From: Porphyromonadaceae bacterium
GTDB lineage: Bacteria; Bacteroidota; Bacteroidia; Bacteroidales; UBA11471
Assembly (NCBI GenBank): GCA_021199145.1
Contig: JAJQIP010000110.1
Span: forward strand, 1 to 6,014
DNA: 6,014 nt
Direction of reading: 5' to 3'
Shown here: piece after piece, positions 1 to 6,014 of the stretch
Position numbering within the stretch: position 1 is the stretch's first letter
How the letters are laid out: each line of letters begins with the position of its first letter
The notes under the pieces: model-generated
Database searches by the model: none
Told to the model about the DNA's origin: nothing
The model's input: only the letters and a program-made list of their open reading frames with translations
Position numbers and translations under genes: made by a program

Positions 1-2262
1 GGTTGCGACACAACGAGCAAGTTGGGTGTGGATGAAGTATTGTATACCGGTGTGAAGAAGATGCATATCCGTCCGGAAGAAGAGGGAGCAAAAATCACAT
101 CCAATGCCGAATCGGCCGTTCGGAGCGCTCTTTCGGTGAAACCCAATAACGCTCTGTATTCCCCATATGTGCGGTGGCCCTTCCCGTTTGGCCTATGGGT
201 TTATAATCATGTAGAGTCCCAAAAAGATAAAGGATTTAAGCATTGGTTTTACGACCGTTTCTCGAAAAAACCGGTTCTCTTATCGACCGTACAACCCGAT
301 TTGCGTGTAGCCGTTATCCCCGATATTTTAGCGAATTACGGATATTTCTTATCTTCAGCGGATTACTCACTTATTTATAACCGGAAAAATCCGCAAAAGT
401 CCCGTATTACTTACGATGTCACTTATGGGAAGCCGTGGCGATATACCTCCATTGATTTTCCCCAACCGCTTACCCCGTTGACCGCAATCATCGATTCCGC
501 CAAGACAAAAACGCTCCTTCATGTCGGTGATATATATCAGTCCGAAATACTTTCCTCTGAGCGTACACGGGTCACTTCGGCCCTCCGTAATCGGGGATAT
601 TACTTTTTCCGTCCTGATTATCTCTATTATCTTGCCGATACGACATTTGCCTCCCATGAGGTGGCCTTGCGGTTGCAATTGCGTAGTAATATCCCTATGG
701 AAGCGTTACAGACCTATCGGATAGGACATATCACGTTTGACTTAAAATCAGCGTCCGGAAAAGGGGATGTCGACAGTATCGGACTCTCTCACGTAAAATT
801 TGTCTATCAGAAGCCTTTGAAGGTGCGTAAGCGTTACATTGACAGAAATATCACGTTGAAAGAGGGAGAACTTTATACTCTCGATCATCAAAACGAGTCG
901 CTTAACAGTTTTTCGCGTATGGGTATTTTCCGTTACGTTAATCTGTCGGTCTCTCCAGCGGATTCCACTATAGGAAATGATATACTTGACCTCACGTTTG
1001 ATGCTGCCATGGACTCTCCTATGGAAGCTTGGTTTGAGACGGATGTCACCTCTGCAACCAATAGTTTCATCGGCCCTGGGGTTATTTTTGGCGTAGCCCA
1101 TAAAAACATATTTGGAGGCGGTGAACGCCTTTCTATTGAATTATCTGGTTCGTATGAGTGGCAGACCGGTAAACGGCAGACCACAACAACGAAGACCTCT
1201 TTGGTCAACTCCTATGAGTTTGGTATAAAGGCCTCCCTCGTTTTTCCCCGTTTGCTGCCTTCTTCCCTTTTGTGGAATTCACGCATTGAGAGGCGTTATG
1301 GAGGGAAAACCACTCTTGAGGTAGGGGCTGACCTGATGAATCGGCCGCAGTATTTCCGCATGCTTTCGTTGAATGCGTCATTCGCTCTTGACTTTCAGAC
1401 CTCATCAGTAAGTTCACATACGGTACAATTGCCTCGGATAGGATATAATTATCTGATTAACACGACGGCTGCGTTCGACAGTACCCTACAAAAAAACCGA
1501 GCTATAGCTTTGAGTTTTCGCAACCAACTTATCCCTGTATTGGGATATACCTATCGTTTCAATCAGGAGTTCGGACGGGAGAAAAGAAATCATATTCTTT
1601 GGCAGACCTCTTTTTCTACGGCAGGAAATCTCCTTTCGTGTATCGTGTCGGGCAATGCGGGCGATAAGAAATTCCTGGGCATACCTTTCTCCCAGTTCGC
1701 CAAAGCTACGACAGATTTCCGCTATTATCGGCGTTTCTGGAGGTCTACATGGTTAGCTACCCGATTTCAGACAGGTGTCGGTTGGGCGTATGGCAATTCT
1801 ACGGTGTTACCCTATAGTGAACAATTTTATATAGGCGGGGCCAGCAGTATTCGGGCATTCACCATACGTACGGTCGGTCCAGGGCGTTATACTCCGCCAG
1901 ATGGCACTACCGATGCCTATCTTGACCAAACGGGAAGTTTTAAATTGGAGGCCAATGTCGAGTTACGGTTCCCGATTTTAGGGAACTTGCAGGGGGCGGC
2001 TTTCCTCGATGCCGGGAATATCTGGTTACTCAAAGCAGATGAGAGCCGTCCTGGCGGAACGCTCGACCTAAGAAACTTTGGAAAGGATATCGCTCTTGGA
2101 ACAGGTGTGGGAATACGCTACGATATCACTTTCCTGATTTTACGATTTGATATGGGGATAGGTTTGCATGCACCCTATAATAATGACCATCCACACTATT
2201 ATAACATGGACAGCTTCGGCAAGAGCCTTGCTTTCCATTTGGCCATAGGTTATCCTTTCTGA
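1..2262 (+). CDS. tamL: TamL-type lipidated Omp85 (BamA/TamA family) outer membrane protein, 5' end cut by the window
   Basis: This is an outer-membrane beta-barrel of the Omp85 superfamily. In Bacteroidota the lipid-anchored TamA relative, TamL, is thought to work with TamB in outer-membrane assembly or lipid transport. The frame is open from base 1 and reads G-C-D-T-T-S, so Cys2 (codon 4-6) looks like the lipidated cysteine of a lipobox. The TTG at 22 is therefore not the start; only about 15-25 signal-peptide codons are missing. Of the 753 visible residues, roughly nt 25-1010 encode POTRA-like periplasmic repeats, including the stretch GYYFFRPDY (about nt 592-618) and GELYT...MGIFRYVNLSV (about nt 862-951). 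The barrel follows (about nt 1015-2259), with AHKNIFGGGERLSIEL at its start, the loop-6 motif IRAF at nt 1849-1860 (commonly VRGF in BamA), a late strand AAFLDAGNIW, and a terminal Phe as in barrel signals. No tamB follows; a convergent transporter operon does. The Omp85 family is secure; TamL rather than another lipidated Omp85 is likely. Confidence 0.88.
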   Translation, partial: GCDTTSKLGVDEVLYTGVKKMHIRPEEEGAKITSNAESAVRSALSVKPNNALYSPYVRWPFPFGLWVYNHVESQKDKGFKHWFYDRFSKKPVLLSTVQPDLRVAVIPDILANYGYFLSSADYSLIYNRKNPQKSRITYDVTYGKPWRYTSIDFPQPLTPLTAIIDSAKTKTLLHVGDIYQSEILSSERTRVTSALRNRGYYFFRPDYLYYLADTTFASHEVALRLQLRSNIPMEALQTYRIGHITFDLKSASGKGDVDSIGLSHVKFVYQKPLKVRKRYIDRNITLKEGELYTLDHQNESLNSFSRMGIFRYVNLSVSPADSTIGNDILDLTFDAAMDSPMEAWFETDVTSATNSFIGPGVIFGVAHKNIFGGGERLSIELSGSYEWQTGKRQTTTTKTSLVNSYEFGIKASLVFPRLLPSSLLWNSRIERRYGGKTTLEVGADLMNRPQYFRMLSLNASFALDFQTSSVSSHTVQLPRIGYNYLINTTAAFDSTLQKNRAIALSFRNQLIPVLGYTYRFNQEFGREKRNHILWQTSFSTAGNLLSCIVSGNAGDKKFLGIPFSQFAKATTDFRYYRRFWRSTWLATRFQTGVGWAYGNSTVLPYSEQFYIGGASSIRAFTIRTVGPGRYTPPDGTTDAYLDQTGSFKLEANVELRFPILGNLQGAAFLDAGNIWLLKADESRPGGTLDLRNFGKDIALGTGVGIRYDITFLILRFDMGIGLHAPYNNDHPHYYNMDSFGKSLAFHLAIGYPF

Positions 2263-2311
2263 AAAATTCTTGTATAGGATGCCTTTCGATATATATGAGT
2301 AGGATAAGAGT

Positions 2312-2330
2312 CCCTTTATTGTGTAAAGGG
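2312..2330. terminator. Possible bidirectional terminator hairpin between convergent tamL and pstB
   Basis: In the 80-bp gap between the two stop codons, CCCTTTA (2312-2318) and TAAAGGG (2324-2330) form a perfect 7-bp stem around a 5-base loop. The position suits termination of both genes. Neither strand has a clear T-run after the stem, so it is not a canonical intrinsic terminator and may be weak or serve mainly as an mRNA 3' end. Confidence 0.42.
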
Positions 2331-2342
2331 GATTTCCGAAGA

Positions 2343-3200
2343 CTAACTAAAGACTCCGCTCAGATATTGTTTTGTAAGTTCGTTCTGTGGATTTTTGAAG
2401 ACTTCTTCAGCCGTCCCTTGTTCTATGACTTCACCCATATACATGAAAACCGCATAATCGGCGATACGCAAGGCTTGGCGTAAAGTATGCGTCACCATAA
2501 TGATGCCGTAACGTTCACGAAGTTTGGAAAAGAGATCTTCAATGTGTTTGCTTGAAATCGGGTCGAGTGCCGAGGTCGATTCGTCCGCCAAGATGAATTG
2601 CGGTTCCACAGCCAGACCACGAGCAAGGCACAAGCGTTGCTGTTGACCGATAGAAAGTGCTGAAGCCGGACTATGTAATCTGTCTTTTACCTCGTCCCAT
2701 AGATTGACATTCTTGAGATATTTTTCCACTGTCGCATCAAGAACTTTCCGGTTGCGTACACCGTGTATGCGGCATCCGTAAGTGATGTTGTCATAAATAG
2801 ACATGGGCAGTGGTGTAGGGCGTTGCGAAAGCAGTCCTATTTTCTTCCGTATATGTGTTATTTCGGCCTTATGTTCGTAGATGTCCTCTCCGCTTACCAA
2901 TACCCGACCTTCAACACGTAGATGTTCGGTTGTATCAATCATCCGGTTGATGCTTCGTAAAAGTGTCGTCTTACCGCACCCTGATGGCCCGATAATGCAG
3001 GTTATCTTCTTGTCGTACAAGGTGAGGTTGATATTTTTGAGAATATGGCTGTCTTGAATGTAGACATTTAAATTCTCGATTTGGATTACGGCATCTCCTG
3101 TACGTCCGTCCTCTTCCGAGAGGGAGACCTCCTCTTGCCGATTTGTCGGAATAAAATAGCCGAGTATTTGGCTGAATGTCGATTTTTCTTTCTCCATCAT
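2343..3200 (-). CDS. pstB: Phosphate-type ABC transporter ATP-binding protein PstB (variant signature motif)
   Basis: This is the cytoplasmic ATPase that powers the PstSCAB importer. The 285 residues contain, in order: Walker A GPSGCGKTT (71-79); the Q-loop region SQRPTPLPMSIYDNI (Q126), whose RPxPxPMSIYDNI pattern is diagnostic of PstB; the signature LSIGQQQR (182-189); Walker B FILADE (202-207) with catalytic Glu207; the D-loop SALD (210-213); and the switch His238 in VTHTL. It is longer than the usual 250-260 residues because about 37 residues precede the first strand AVIQIENL. Two motifs deviate: Ile184 replaces the first Gly of LSGGQ, and Ser208 follows Walker B where Pro is usual. The other catalytic residues are intact, so an active enzyme is likely. 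The start ATG overlaps the pstA stop as ATGA, with a second ATG directly after it; translational coupling is likely. It is the last gene of the operon, and no phoU follows. Confidence 0.93.
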   Translation of the reverse strand: MMEKEKSTFSQILGYFIPTNRQEEVSLSEEDGRTGDAVIQIENLNVYIQDSHILKNINLTLYDKKITCIIGPSGCGKTTLLRSINRMIDTTEHLRVEGRVLVSGEDIYEHKAEITHIRKKIGLLSQRPTPLPMSIYDNITYGCRIHGVRNRKVLDATVEKYLKNVNLWDEVKDRLHSPASALSIGQQQRLCLARGLAVEPQFILADESTSALDPISSKHIEDLFSKLRERYGIIMVTHTLRQALRIADYAVFMYMGEVIEQGTAEEVFKNPQNELTKQYLSGVFS

Positions 3201-4045
3201 TTAATCTTATTTTTCGAGAATCGATGCGTAATCATACGGCCGATGATGCTTAATATCAAAACAATCAGGGTAAGTAGCAAGGCTGCAGCGTAGGCTCGTT
3301 CCCGAACTTCGGGCAGCGGACTACTCAGTTGGAAAAATATTGCCAGAGGCAAGGTGGCGGCAGGTTGGTCAAGCGATGTGGGTATACTATCGGTAAAACC
3401 AGCGGTAAACATGACCCCTGCCGCATCACCGATAGCCCTTCCTATCGATAAAAGTGTGGCGGTGGCAATGCCCGGTGCGATTTGCCGTATAGCGACTTTT
3501 ATGGTTTCATAGCGAGTCGCTCCTAACGAATAGGTGGCTTCGAGCAGATGCTTCGGAAGTTGACGTGCCACTTCGTCCATCGACCGGACAAAAATAGGGA
3601 TAATGAGCAGCGTAATGACGATGATACCGCCTAATAGCGATGTACGTAGCCCGAGAAATATCATGATGGTAAATCCGAATGCTCCATATACGATGGAGGG
3701 GATACCGTAAAGTACATCAAATGAGAGTCGGGTAATATTGGATAATTTAGAGTCTTTTTTCAAGTATATATTGATATAAAATACGATGGGAATGCTGATG
3801 AGCAGACCTAAAACTGTGGAGGCCCCCACAATATAAAGAGACCCGACAATAGCATTCAGTACGCCTCCTTCTTTGCCGATATAGAATCCGCCTCCCGGCA
3901 GTTGGGTAATCATCTCCCATGACATGGCCGGCCATCCATTCCGGATAATCGTGATGAGAATGCTTCCCAGAAAGGCGAACACGATAATGACCGAAATTAT
4001 CATCAATCCGAAAAATATTTTTTCAACAACGAATTTTGTTTTCAT
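3197..4045 (-). CDS. pstA: Phosphate-type ABC transporter permease PstA
   Basis: This is one of the two inner-membrane permeases of the Pst importer; it pairs with PstC to form the channel. The 282 residues show about six hydrophobic segments (roughly 10-35, 62-92, 105-133, 136-155, 190-215, 249-272). The coupling-loop EAA motif is EATYSLGATRYETIKVAI (169-186), followed by APGI (190-193); this loop docks on PstB. YGIPSIVYG (113-121) is typical of PstA and PstC. The segment GRAIGDAAG (202-210) corresponds to the usual GRAIGETA, so Asp207 replaces Glu. The start is supported by a perfect GGAGGT Shine-Dalgarno sequence 9 nt upstream. The gene begins 17 nt after pstC and its TGA overlaps the pstB start. 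It is PstA rather than PstC because of its place next to pstB and its close match to PstA around residues 105-215. Confidence 0.93.
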   Translation of the reverse strand: MKTKFVVEKIFFGLMIISVIIVFAFLGSILITIIRNGWPAMSWEMITQLPGGGFYIGKEGGVLNAIVGSLYIVGASTVLGLLISIPIVFYINIYLKKDSKLSNITRLSFDVLYGIPSIVYGAFGFTIMIFLGLRTSLLGGIIVITLLIIPIFVRSMDEVARQLPKHLLEATYSLGATRYETIKVAIRQIAPGIATATLLSIGRAIGDAAGVMFTAGFTDSIPTSLDQPAATLPLAIFFQLSSPLPEVRERAYAAALLLTLIVLILSIIGRMITHRFSKNKIK

Positions 4046-4054
4046 CTGTCAAAT

Positions 4055-4060
4055 ACCTCC
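4055..4060 (-). promoter_or_regulatory. Strong Shine-Dalgarno sequence of pstA
   Basis: On the minus strand GGAGGT lies 9 nt before the pstA ATG, inside the 17-nt pstC-pstA gap. It fixes the pstA start. It stands out because the pstS and pstC starts lack such a motif, and Bacteroidota genes in general rarely rely on one. Confidence 0.6.
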
Positions 4061-4062
4061 GG

Positions 4063-4971
4063 TTACATTTTATAGCTTCGTTCGATGTTCCGTAATATCC
4101 AATGCGATATAATATTGAACACCAGAATGATGAAAAACAATATAAAAGCGGCGAACATCAAGGCCGACTCATATAAGGGCAAGGAAAGCATTTCCCCGTA
4201 ATTATTGGCAATGAGGGCGGGCAACGGATAACATGGGTCAAAGAGTGAATGCGGTATGGCCGCAAAGTTACCACAGACCATCAATACAGCAATGGTCTCA
4301 CCGAATGCCTTGGATATGGAGAGCACTACAGCGGCGACAATTCCCGGCATAGCTTTTCGTAAGACGACTTTTGAACACGTTTGCCATTTGGTCGCTCCTA
4401 ATGAAGCCGAAGCCTCCCGAAAATCCTGTGGTATGATAGAGAAAATCTCGATGAGGAGGCTTACCAATATGGGGAGAATCATGACGCCTAATACAACGCC
4501 ACTTGCCAACACCGTATATCCACTGGTATAATCGACAAACCGTGGCCCGAATTTATCGGCAATCCAAGGGACAATGATAAGTGTGCCCCAAACTCCGTAG
4601 ACGACCGATGGAATACCCGCCAATATATCGAGAATGGGGAACACGATACGTTTCATCCACGAGTAGGCGTACTCTGTTAAGAAAATGGCTGAGAGTAAGG
4701 CGATAGGTAAAGCAATGGCAATTGATAAAGCGGTAACAAATAAAGTACCAACAATAAACGGCAGAAATCCGAATTCTCCGCTAAGCGGCTTCCAAGCCGA
4801 TCCTGAAAGCAGACTCCAGAGGGACTGCTCAGAGAGAATAAGACGACTCTTAAAGAAAAGGCCTATCCCTATAGCAACAAGTAAGAATAAAGATAAGGCC
4901 GTAAGGAAAAGCATTATCCACCGGACAGCCTTATCTTTAAATATACGTCGTTGTAACAGCGATAGATCCAT
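4063..4971 (-). CDS. pstC: Phosphate-type ABC transporter permease PstC
   Basis: This is the second inner-membrane permease of the importer. The 302 residues have a short cytoplasmic N-terminus and about six membrane segments (roughly 17-40, 70-98, 108-137, 152-180, 211-238, 267-293), with a periplasmic loop after the first (41-68) as is usual for PstC. The family hallmark AGIPSVVYGVWG (118-129) is present. The EAA coupling loop is EASASLGATKWQTCSKVVL (186-204), followed by MPGI (208-211). The next segment, SKAFGETIAVLMVCGN (220-235), matches the PstC consensus GRAxGETMAVxMVxGN, but Lys221 replaces the usual Arg; Glu225 is kept. In E. coli an Arg and a Glu in this region are important for phosphate uptake. 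The start lies 7 nt after the pstS stop with no visible Shine-Dalgarno sequence, so translation probably depends on ribosomes finishing pstS. Confidence 0.93.
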   Translation of the reverse strand: MDLSLLQRRIFKDKAVRWIMLFLTALSLFLLVAIGIGLFFKSRLILSEQSLWSLLSGSAWKPLSGEFGFLPFIVGTLFVTALSIAIALPIALLSAIFLTEYAYSWMKRIVFPILDILAGIPSVVYGVWGTLIIVPWIADKFGPRFVDYTSGYTVLASGVVLGVMILPILVSLLIEIFSIIPQDFREASASLGATKWQTCSKVVLRKAMPGIVAAVVLSISKAFGETIAVLMVCGNFAAIPHSLFDPCYPLPALIANNYGEMLSLPLYESALMFAAFILFFIILVFNIISHWILRNIERSYKM

Positions 4972-4978
4972 TCGGGAA

Positions 4979-5956
4979 TTAGGGGTTGAGCTTTTCCAAG
5001 CTCTGTTCTATAGTACTTTGCGGCAAAGGAATATAGCCCGTTTCAATGGCATATTGTTGGCCCTCAGTAAGTGCATACTTGATAAATTCTATGATGACCG
5101 GATTTTTGGGGATGCCATTGCTAACCAAGTAAAGGTCCCGAGCCGGTGGGGAAGGATAACGTCCGTCAATGATGGCATCAATAAGTTCATTATTGTCAGC
5201 ATAGAAAAGCTCTTCCTCATCAACCTGACCATTTCCATTTACATCGAGGGGAATTATAGCCAATCCTTCATAAGGTTTGTGGGTACGTATATCGTACGCA
5301 TAGGCAATATTGTTGTACCCGATACCTGTACGGTCTTTTTGGATGGCTGCAGCCACACCGGGGTCGCCATAAACGGCCGTTCCTAATAATTGCTCTTGCC
5401 GTTTACCAAACCAAGCCGCCCACGTCTCTCCCGCACCACAGGCGTCAGAGCGGGTATATACATGTATGGGAAGGTTACTTTCCGTTCCCAATAATTCACC
5501 GTACGTAGCATATTGGTTGTCCCACAAGTTTGAAGCTACAGTCGGTGTCAAACCTTTTTTGCAGATTTCCTCAAGAAGGGGATTTTCGGCATTAATAGTC
5601 GGGACTACGGCATCTTTAACAACCGCAAAACCTACAGCCCCTTTTTCTATTTCAATATCATATATTTCGCGCGATACCATACCTAAGTCCACCACTTTGG
5701 CCAATGCATCCGTCATGCCCTTTCCGGCACCTCCTCCCGATATATCAATCCGTACATTGGGGTGGAGTTTACGAAATTCTTCCGACCATTTGACAACCAT
5801 AGGATAGAGGGCAAATGCCCCTGAAAAAGAGATATCCCCTTTCAAGGTGTCGTTAACAACTGTAGAATTTTTTTCGCTGTTTTTTACCGAGGATGACCCA
5901 CAGCTCGTCATTATGACAAGTGAGAGCAGGCTTACAAATAATATTGGTTTTTTCAT
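4979..5956 (-). CDS. pstS: PstS-like substrate-binding lipoprotein with an EF-hand loop
   Basis: This is the solute receptor of the importer. Residues 1-18 form a lipoprotein signal peptide (MKKPILFVSLLSLVIMTS) ending in a lipobox with Cys19. A polar linker (20-38) precedes a periplasmic binding fold (PBP-like-2, PstS type). Landmarks are SGAFALYPMVVKW (45-57), ISGGGAGKGMTDAL (72-85), DLGMVSREI (90-98), VKDAVVP (113-119), YTRSDACGAGETW (167-179), GIGYNNIAYAY (211-221) and RYPSPPARDLYLV (266-278). Aligned by eye with E. coli PstS, Arg135 is kept as Arg169, but T10, S38, S139 and T141 appear as F48, A77, C173 and A175, so the substrate might not be phosphate. Residues 238-249 (DVNGNGQVDEEE) match the 12-residue EF-hand calcium loop at every ligand position. 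The length (325) is normal. It is first in the operon, with an A-rich leader and no Shine-Dalgarno sequence. Family and lipidation are secure; substrate is inferred from the neighbours. Confidence 0.88.
   Translation of the reverse strand: MKKPILFVSLLSLVIMTSCGSSSVKNSEKNSTVVNDTLKGDISFSGAFALYPMVVKWSEEFRKLHPNVRIDISGGGAGKGMTDALAKVVDLGMVSREIYDIEIEKGAVGFAVVKDAVVPTINAENPLLEEICKKGLTPTVASNLWDNQYATYGELLGTESNLPIHVYTRSDACGAGETWAAWFGKRQEQLLGTAVYGDPGVAAAIQKDRTGIGYNNIAYAYDIRTHKPYEGLAIIPLDVNGNGQVDEEELFYADNNELIDAIIDGRYPSPPARDLYLVSNGIPKNPVIIEFIKYALTEGQQYAIETGYIPLPQSTIEQSLEKLNP
4988..5003 (-). promoter_or_regulatory. GNRA-capped hairpin at the pstS-pstC junction
   Basis: On the minus strand GAGCTT-GGAA-AAGCTC makes a perfect 6-bp stem closed by a GNRA-type tetraloop. 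It covers the codons for SLEKL near the pstS C-terminus, a few codons before the stop. Stem-loops after binding-protein genes in ABC operons can protect the upstream message and raise binding protein over permease. Whether this one does so is inference, and the stem is short. Confidence 0.35.
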
Positions 5957-6014
5957 ATCGAATAATTGTGTTTTTCGTATCTATCTTCTTAATAGTATGG
6001 AGGATATATAGATA
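5957..6014 (-). promoter_or_regulatory. Leader of the pst operon, incomplete at the right edge
   Basis: These 58 AT-rich bases precede pstS and continue beyond the window. The 20 nt before the ATG are A/T-rich without a Shine-Dalgarno sequence, as expected in Bacteroidota. An inverted repeat, TATCTAT (5978-5984) and ATAGATA (6008-6014), with a 23-base spacer, ends exactly at the window edge and could be longer. No convincing Bacteroidota -7 (TAnnTTTG) or -33 element was found, so the promoter probably lies at or beyond the edge. Confidence 0.3.

Noticed and set aside
1849..1860. IRAF in place of the usual VRGF loop-6 motif of Omp85 as a functional defect
   Set aside because: The invariant Arg and the aromatic are kept, and I recall similar IRAF forms in other Bacteroidota TamL-like proteins, so it looks normal for the family.
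2295..2483. A short plus-strand open frame starting in the tamL-pstB gap
   Set aside because: Most of it runs antisense to the conserved pstB C-terminus, and its start overlaps the probable terminator hairpin.
2343..3200. The idea that pstB is a decayed pseudogene because of LSIGQ and DES
   Set aside because: Walker A, Q-loop, catalytic Glu, D-loop and His switch are intact, the frame is full length, and the operon is tight; divergence is the better explanation.
4685..5386. A 233-codon open frame on the plus strand, antisense to pstC and pstS
   Set aside because: It crosses the junction of two well-supported genes on the other strand, its translation is Lys/Arg/Ile-rich without a recognisable domain, and no start signal precedes it.
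1..6014. CRISPR arrays, tRNA or rRNA genes, insertion sequences, tandem repeats
   Set aside because: Coding sequence fills almost the whole window, and no regularly spaced repeats, transposase motifs or RNA-gene signatures were seen in the gaps.

Overview
The window suggests a Gram-negative member of the Bacteroidota, probably Bacteroidales. Its first gene is a lipidated Omp85 protein of the TamL type, which is characteristic of that phylum. The solute-binding protein is also a lipoprotein, and most starts lack a Shine-Dalgarno sequence and sit behind A/T-rich leaders. Genus cannot be read from the sequence.

Layout: positions 1-2262 (+) hold tamL, which lacks only its signal-peptide codons beyond the left edge. 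The first visible codons already read Gly-Cys of a lipobox. An 80-bp convergent gap follows, with a small perfect hairpin. Positions 2343-5956 (-) hold one tight operon, transcribed right to left as pstS-pstC-pstA-pstB. The spacings are 7 nt, 17 nt and a 4-nt ATGA overlap. The last 58 bases are the incomplete leader of pstS and contain a short inverted repeat that runs to the window edge.

The four minus-strand genes form a complete ABC importer of the Pst (phosphate) type: a lipid-anchored binding protein (PstS), two membrane permeases (PstC, PstA) and an ATPase (PstB). No phoU lies next to pstB, because the operon ends against the convergent tamL.

The most interesting point is that this is an atypical Pst system. 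By-eye alignment shows several hydroxyl residues that bind phosphate in E. coli PstS replaced here (T10->F48, S38->A77, S139->C173, T141->A175). PstS also carries a textbook EF-hand-type calcium loop. PstB has LSIGQ in place of LSGGQ, DES in place of DEP after Walker B, and an extra N-terminal segment of about 37 residues. The permeases have conservative swaps at the usual R..GE site. The family assignment is firm, but the substrate, phosphate or another oxyanion, is less certain. No RNA genes, mobile elements or CRISPR arrays were seen.
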